Made by a program: the position numbers and the translations under genes. Below are positions 59,516 to 64,000 of a stretch of 64,000 bases of DNA, in pieces. The notes under the pieces were generated by a model. It was not told the origin of the DNA. It saw only the letters and a list, made by a program, of their open reading frames with translations, and did not search any database. This stretch comes from Delftia acidovorans (lineage in GTDB: Bacteria; Pseudomonadota; Gammaproteobacteria; Burkholderiales; Burkholderiaceae_C), in the NCBI GenBank assembly GCA_031286585.1, contig JAITUC010000049.1:1-64000 (forward strand), written 5' to 3'. Each line of letters opens with the position of its first letter. Position 1 is the first letter of the stretch.

Positions 59516-62078
59516 GCCAGGGAGAGCGGTACTCCAGCATCTGCGCCAGCGGCACGGGCCGCTCGAACAGATAGCCCTGTGCATGCTCGCAGCCCAGCGC
59601 ATGCAGCATCCGGGCCTGGGCCTGCTCCTCCACGCCTTCGGCCACGACCTTGACGCCAAAGCCCCGGGCGATGCGCAGCACGGCGGTCACGATGGACTTG
59701 TCGGATTCGGACTCCGGCAACTGGCCGACGAAGCTCTGGTCGATCTTGATGCAGTCAAAGCGCAGGCGGCTGAGATAGGCCAGGGAGGAGTAGCCGGTGC
59801 CGAAGTCGTCAATGGCGATCCTCACGCCCAGCGCGCGGATGGCAGCGATGCGCTGCAACGTGGCGTCGCTGTCGTCCAGCAGCATGGATTCCGTCAGCTC
59901 CAGGGTCAGCGACCGGGCGGGCAGGCCGCTGGTGGCCAGTGCCTGCTCCAGCGTGGAGGCGAAGTCGGACTGGATGAGCTCGCGTGCCGACATGTTGACG
60001 TGCAGTTCGAAGTCGGACGGCAGCCGGGGCAGGTGGGAGGCGATGTCGTGCGCCGCCGTGCGCAGCACCCATTCGCCCACGCTCAGGATCAGGTCCGACT
60101 CCTCGGCCACCGGAATGAAGACGCCTGGCGGCACCATGCCGCGCGTCGGGCTGTTCCAGCGCACCAGGGCCTCGGCGCCGACCATGCTGCCCGTGGCCAG
60201 GTCCACCACGGGCTGGTAGAACACGCGCAACTCGTTGCGCTCCAGCGCCTGGCGAAGTTCCATGGCCAGTTGCGTGCGGCCCAGCATCTTCTGCGCCAGG
60301 CTGGGCTCGAACAGCAGGAAAGGGTGCGAGCCGCGCTGCGCCTCGCCCAGCGCAATGCTGGCGTTGCGCAGCCACTCGGGCAGCGCGCCCGGGTGCAGCT
60401 GGCCGCTGACCGCGCCCGCGCAGGCGCGCAGCACGATGTCGTCCTTGCCCACGGAAAACGGCTGGTCGAAGATTTCCAGCAGATGGCGGCATTTGTCCTG
60501 CATCTGCTGCGGCGTGCAGTCGTGCAGCCACAGCATGGCGAACTCGTGGCTGGCCGTGCGCGCCAGCAGGGCAGGAAACGGCAGATGGTGGCTGCGCAGC
60601 CGTTCGGCCACGGCCCGCAGCAGTTGCTCGCCCGTGCCGTGGCCCACATCGTCGCGGACGCTGCGGAAATTCTGCAGTTCCAGCAGGCACAGCGCGGCAG
60701 GGCAGGGCGTGCGGGCGGTGGACGCCGCATCGGCCTGCTCGATCAGGCCGGCGCGCGTGAGCAACTGCGTCAGGCTGTCGTACTGCAGCAGGGTGCGCAT
60801 GTGCTCGAACGATTCCTGCAGCCGCTGCGCCATGTTGTGGAAGGCCGAGACCAGGGCCGATGTCTCGACCAGGGACGTGTCCGGCAGCGCCTGCACCGCG
60901 CTCCAGTCGCCCTTGGCCAGCCGGTTGGCCGCATCGGCCGTCACCGCCAGGGGGCGCAGCGCCCTGCGCAGGCACCACACGCCCAGCCCCAGCCCCAGCA
61001 TGGCCAGGCCGAAAGCGAGGAACAGCGCATGGCGGCTGTCCGCACGCATGCTGCTGACCAGATCGGATTCGGGCTGCAGCACCAGAATCCGCCAGTCGAT
61101 GCCGCGTGCATCATGGAAGGCGGTGACCTGGCCGTGGTAGATCTGCCCCTGCTCCTTGAAGCTCAGGTTGATGGTGTTCTCAGGGGCCGCCGGCGCCGAT
61201 GAATCCGCGCTCAGATGCGCAGGCAACAGGGCCGCCAGGCTGCGCAATGCAAGATCGGGGCTTTCGGACAGCCGCAGTCGCACGGGAGGGTCATAGGGGC
61301 CTTCGCGCCGTTTCAGCACCGACAGCTCGGACGAGTGCGCCACCATGTAGCCCTGCGCATCGACCACGGCGATATGGCCGTTGCCACGCAAGGGTTCGTC
61401 GCGCAGAAAGCGGTTCATGCTGCTCAGCCGTACATCGGCGGCCAGCACACCGGCCAACCGGCCGGACACCCGCACGGGGGTGGCTGCGGAAATCGTGGTA
61501 TCGCCCCGGTCGCCAGTCACCGTGTAGATGGGCGACCAGTGCGGCCCGTCCTCGTGGATGGCAGGCTGGTACCAGGGGCGCACGCGGGGGTCGTAGCCAG
61601 CGATGCTGGCCATGGGCGGGCCGGGCTCCAGCCCCTCGAAGATCTGCAGGGCGCCCTGGGTGCTGTGGTCCTGAAGAATCAGGCGGTAGCGGCCATCGGG
61701 CTCCAGCCGAACGCCCGTGTACTCACCCTGTACGCCGCCAAAGCTCAACAGGCTGATCTGGTGGTGCTGGGCATACAGCTCGGTGAAAGAGCGTGCCAGA
61801 TAGCCATAGATGGGACGCAGGTCGCCGGGCGTGTAGAGCGCCTGCCGGGCCACGGTTTCGGCCAGGGCCTGCTGCACGCGCAGCGGGGTCTCCAGGTAAT
61901 CGGCCAATTGGTGGCGCGTGGTGGTGGACAGGGAGTCGAGCAGCCGCAGGCTTTCGCGGTTGATGAGCTGGTCCACCTGGCGCTGCTGCCATGCCGCCAA
62001 CAGCCCGGCCGTGACCACGAACACCGCAATGAAGGGGGCTGTGACTGCCGTGCGAAGTGAGAGCCGAGGGGCGGGCAT
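59508..62078 (-). CDS. Membrane c-di-GMP phosphodiesterase with degenerate GGDEF and intact EAL
   Basis: 856 residues from MPAPRLSLRTAVTAPFIAVF. Signal-anchor helix (about 10-32), dCACHE-like periplasmic sensor (about 40-330; includes GYDPRVRPWYQPAI), second helix near 345 (LFLAFGLAMLGLGLGVWCL), HAMP-like segment, GGDEF-fold with ASHEF in place of GGDEF, so no cyclase activity, and an EAL domain: EALVRWNSP, HVNMSARELI, ELTESMLLDD, DDFGTGYSSLAYL, IKIDQSFVG and AEGVEEQAQ, with all metal-binding residues present. It should hydrolyse c-di-GMP in response to a small periplasmic ligand. Gene starts far from others: 318 bp of intergenic region separates it from yjfI. Confidence 0.95.
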   Translation of the reverse strand: MPAPRLSLRTAVTAPFIAVFVVTAGLLAAWQQRQVDQLINRESLRLLDSLSTTTRHQLADYLETPLRVQQALAETVARQALYTPGDLRPIYGYLARSFTELYAQHHQISLLSFGGVQGEYTGVRLEPDGRYRLILQDHSTQGALQIFEGLEPGPPMASIAGYDPRVRPWYQPAIHEDGPHWSPIYTVTGDRGDTTISAATPVRVSGRLAGVLAADVRLSSMNRFLRDEPLRGNGHIAVVDAQGYMVAHSSELSVLKRREGPYDPPVRLRLSESPDLALRSLAALLPAHLSADSSAPAAPENTINLSFKEQGQIYHGQVTAFHDARGIDWRILVLQPESDLVSSMRADSRHALFLAFGLAMLGLGLGVWCLRRALRPLAVTADAANRLAKGDWSAVQALPDTSLVETSALVSAFHNMAQRLQESFEHMRTLLQYDSLTQLLTRAGLIEQADAASTARTPCPAALCLLELQNFRSVRDDVGHGTGEQLLRAVAERLRSHHLPFPALLARTASHEFAMLWLHDCTPQQMQDKCRHLLEIFDQPFSVGKDDIVLRACAGAVSGQLHPGALPEWLRNASIALGEAQRGSHPFLLFEPSLAQKMLGRTQLAMELRQALERNELRVFYQPVVDLATGSMVGAEALVRWNSPTRGMVPPGVFIPVAEESDLILSVGEWVLRTAAHDIASHLPRLPSDFELHVNMSARELIQSDFASTLEQALATSGLPARSLTLELTESMLLDDSDATLQRIAAIRALGVRIAIDDFGTGYSSLAYLSRLRFDCIKIDQSFVGQLPESESDKSIVTAVLRIARGFGVKVVAEGVEEQAQARMLHALGCEHAQGYLFERPVPLAQMLEYRSPWHE

Positions 62079-62396
62079 GCAGAGGTTTCCGTAGCGTGCG
62101 CCGGGCAGCCAAGGGCCGGATCTGCCTGCGACAGCGGCCATTGTGCAGCGCCTTCGCAGCCCTGCATCGCAGCCTTTGCGGTCCCCGGCCGGGCGCTCCC
62201 GTGGTTGATAGGAAAAATTGTCGATAAATGGTTTTCGGTAGAAAAAATGAATTCCTAATGGCGATTCGCCAGAACGGAAAGACCGGGCCACGCCCTGCGA
62301 AAAGCCGCCCATTGCGCCATTCGGTCTACATATCCGTTTACAAATTGATCATCATTACATGTAGACATCACATGTAATGGACGCTATGGTGTCCGC
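62079..62396. other. 318-bp divergent intergenic region
   Basis: It must hold promoters for the phosphodiesterase (minus) and the yjfI-pspA operon (plus). The middle (62200-62260) is AT-rich. A palindrome cluster at 62324-62379 covers the likely yjfI promoter: TGTAAT at 62373-62378 matches the -10 consensus at five of six positions, and a TTTACA -35-like box lies at 62337. No small gene is supported. Confidence 0.55.
62324..62379 (+). promoter_or_regulatory. Candidate operator over the yjfI promoter
   Basis: CATTACATGT (62353-62362) and ACATGTAATG (62370-62379) form a perfect 10-bp inverted repeat with a 7-nt spacer. GTCTACAT (62324-62331) is the complement of ATGTAGAC (62359-62366). Two ACATGT boxes lie 13 bp apart. 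The right arm contains the -10-like TGTAAT, so a bound protein would block transcription. The yjfI ATG is only 18 nt downstream. Confidence 0.65.
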
Positions 62397-63053
62397 ATGG
62401 AACAAAAGACATCAGCCCACTACCAGCGCCTGCACCGGCAACGGCTGCGCGAACAGGGGCTGGTGAAAAAGGAGGTCTGGATTCTTCCAGAGTACGGCGC
62501 GGCATTGCAGCAATTGGAAAAGCAAATGCGCATGCCCGGATTGCAACCGGAATCAATGGGTCTCATCCACAAGGAGGGCGGCATGGACAACAGCAGACAG
62601 GCATATCGGGATATTCACGCCTTGGCGGGCGATCTGCAGCAATCGGCACTGGTGCAGGCCGGCCGGCTCCATATCGAGGTGCTGGAAGGCGCAGACGCCA
62701 GTGTGCTGGTCAGCCTGCCCGAATTCGGCGATCTGCCGGTGCATGTGGCGCTCTCGGGCGACCAATTGGTGGTGGAGGCCTTTCTGTGGCCCGCCGACCA
62801 GGTGCACGACCGCGCCGGTCTCAACGAGCAGATGCTGCGCCTGCAAAAACTGTTTCCTTTCACCACGATGGCGCTGGAACCCCAGGCCCATGGCGGCGAG
62901 GGCTATGTGATGTTCGCCGCCCTGCACGCCAGCAGCAGCGAGGGCGAAATCATTGCCGAAATCCTGACCCTGGCCGACAGCGTCATCCAGGCCACCGAGG
63001 CGCTGGCCCACTATCTGACGCCGGTGGCCGCATCCGCACCTGTGCAGGCCTGA
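62397..63053 (+). CDS. YjfI-type protein (DUF2170) with possible DNA-binding N-terminus
   Basis: 218 residues from the ATG at 62397. The C-terminal part from about residue 70 fits DUF2170/YjfI (LHIEVLEGADASVLVSLPEF, LPVHVALSGDQLVVEAFLWP). The first 45 residues (HRQRLREQGLVKKEVWILPE) look like a basic ribbon-helix-helix or MazE-type arm. There is no ribosome site before 62397, while a strong AAGGAGG precedes an in-frame ATG at 62583 (MDNSRQAYRD), so a 156-residue form may also be made. YjfI genes accompany PspA relatives in envelope-stress operons. The N-terminus may bind the palindrome just upstream. Confidence 0.8.
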   Translation: MEQKTSAHYQRLHRQRLREQGLVKKEVWILPEYGAALQQLEKQMRMPGLQPESMGLIHKEGGMDNSRQAYRDIHALAGDLQQSALVQAGRLHIEVLEGADASVLVSLPEFGDLPVHVALSGDQLVVEAFLWPADQVHDRAGLNEQMLRLQKLFPFTTMALEPQAHGGEGYVMFAALHASSSEGEIIAEILTLADSVIQATEALAHYLTPVAASAPVQA

Positions 63054-63094
63054 CGCCCCGCCCGTCGAAGACACTGAGTCCCAAGGAGATCATC

Positions 63095-63805
63095 ATGACC
63101 ATCTGGAACAAGCTGGTGACAGCGTTGCGCGGCGCCGCCCACGAGGCCGGCGAGGCGGTGACCGACAGCCAGGCCCTGCGCATCCTGGACCAGGAAATCC
63201 GCGATGCCGACAGCGACCTGAACAAATCCAAGGAAGCGCTGGCCGACATCATGGCCAAGCAAAAGCTGGCTGCCGGCAAGCTCAAGCAGACCCAGGAGCG
63301 CATTGCCGAATACGAGGGCTATGCCGTCAAGGCGCTGGACACCAGTGACGAGGCCCTGGCGCTGGAAGTGGCCGGCAAGGTCTCCGTGCTGGAGGCCCAG
63401 CGCGACGAGGAGCAATCCCAGCTGGACGCCTACACGCAAAGCGTGGAGCAGCTGCGCGTGGCCATACAGACGGCGCAAACGCATATCAAGCGGCTCAAGC
63501 AGCAGGCCGACACGGTCAAGGCCACGGAAAGCGTGCAGCGCGCCCAGGCCACGGTGGCAGGCCGCTACGCAGGCTCGCAGACGCGCGTGCAAAGCGCGCT
63601 GGACTCTCTGGAGCGCATCAAGCAAAAGCAGGCCGAGCGCGGTGCGCGCATGGAAAGCGCGGCCGAGCTGGCGCGCGACAGCAGCGAAGACGCGCTGGAT
63701 GCCAAGCTGCGCGCTGCCGGCATCACGCCCCAAGCGGGCAATGCGCAATCGGTGCTGGAACGCCTGAAGGCCCAGCGTGCCGCAACTGGCGGAAAAAACG
63801 CTTGA
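63095..63805 (+). CDS. PspA/IM30 family membrane-stress protein
   Basis: 236 residues from MTIWNKLVTALRGAAHEAGE; AAGGAG lies 6 nt before the ATG. The long coiled coil is clear: ALRILDQEIRDADSDLNKSK, LAAGKLKQTQERIAEYEGYA and VLEAQRDEEQSQLDAYTQSV. The N-terminal amphipathic helix and full-length helical rod match PspA/YjfJ. PspA forms ring or rod assemblies that stabilise the inner membrane. It lies 41 nt after yjfI and 73 nt before a YqiJ-like membrane protein gene, a known association. Confidence 0.92.
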   Translation: MTIWNKLVTALRGAAHEAGEAVTDSQALRILDQEIRDADSDLNKSKEALADIMAKQKLAAGKLKQTQERIAEYEGYAVKALDTSDEALALEVAGKVSVLEAQRDEEQSQLDAYTQSVEQLRVAIQTAQTHIKRLKQQADTVKATESVQRAQATVAGRYAGSQTRVQSALDSLERIKQKQAERGARMESAAELARDSSEDALDAKLRAAGITPQAGNAQSVLERLKAQRAATGGKNA

Positions 63806-63878
63806 TGCGCGGCCGTTGTCCGGGCAGGCCCTGCCAGGCCTGCCGCATCGGCAGCCGGATTTGAGGGGAGGGGAAAAC

Positions 63879-64000
63879 ATGTCTGCGTTCCTGCAATACG
63901 CGTTCGGCTTTCCGACTTTCATCTTTGGCGCCTTGCTGCTGTGCATGCTGCTGTACTGGCTGATCGCCATGCTGGGCCTGCTGGAGGTGGACTCGCTGGA
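63879..64000 (+). CDS. YqiJ-like (DUF1449/OB-fold) membrane protein, truncated by window edge
   Basis: The first 40 codons are visible, starting MSAFLQYAFGFPTFIFGALL after GGGGAGGGG. The N-terminus has a membrane helix (FIFGALLLCMLLYWLIAMLG) followed by LLEVDSLD, the typical start of YqiJ-type inner-membrane proteins encoded next to PspA relatives and flotillins. The rest is outside the window. Confidence 0.7.
   Translation, partial: MSAFLQYAFGFPTFIFGALLLCMLLYWLIAMLGLLEVDSL

Overview
The window is GC-rich, densely coded proteobacterial DNA. The complete type VI secretion (T6SS) gene set with TssQ- and PEGA-type accessory proteins, the Rhs/VgrG/DUF2169 accessory genes, and the chemotaxis and cyclic-di-GMP genes fit a betaproteobacterium of the order Burkholderiales. 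A Comamonadaceae genus such as Delftia, Comamonas or Acidovorax is my best guess from gene content and protein style; no rRNA or tRNA is present to settle it.

Bases 1-45,240 are one large T6SS locus, almost all on the minus strand. Read in the direction of transcription it starts with signalling genes (a PpkA-like Ser/Thr kinase, a TPR/PEGA protein, a TssQ-type lipoprotein, the FHA protein TagH and the PP2C phosphatase PppA). Then come the envelope and baseplate genes (tssJ, tssK, OmpA-type tssL, tssM), tagF, tssA, the sheath genes tssB and tssC, then tagJ, tssE, tssF, tssG and clpV. The end carries vgrG, DUF6484, an inverted DUF2169 adaptor, a TIGR02270 protein, a degenerate ketosynthase and a PAAR-like/Rhs gene that runs off the left edge. 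hcp sits alone on the opposite strand beyond the kinase, with a structured leader and its own terminator.

The notable feature is four cassettes embedded at four places among the structural genes. Each has a small protein with a different peptidoglycan-hydrolase signature (SLT/lysozyme-like, SleB-like, NlpC/P60-CHAP-like, Amidase_2-like), followed closely by one or two exported proteins with an even number of cysteines in the mature part. Two of the four have tandemly duplicated partners. I read them as effector-immunity modules that together would cut the glycan strand, the amide bond and the stem peptide of rival cell walls, with the exported proteins protecting the producer's periplasm. These functions are inferred from motifs and gene order.

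Bases 45,240-57,301 form a signalling region: an FCD-type GntR regulator behind a cluster of inverted repeats, a protein resembling the FliD C-terminus, a methyl-accepting chemotaxis protein ending in a CheR/CheB-tether-like pentapeptide, two small exported proteins, and a run of hybrid histidine kinase (three receiver domains), CheR, receiver-less CheB, a receiver-kinase and an opposing single receiver. Bases 57,473-62,078 hold a metallophosphoesterase, a diacylglycerol-kinase-like lipid kinase and a membrane c-di-GMP phosphodiesterase with a degenerate GGDEF domain. The right end (62,397-64,000) is a membrane-stress type operon: YjfI/DUF2170, PspA and a truncated YqiJ-like membrane protein, preceded by palindromes over the likely promoter.
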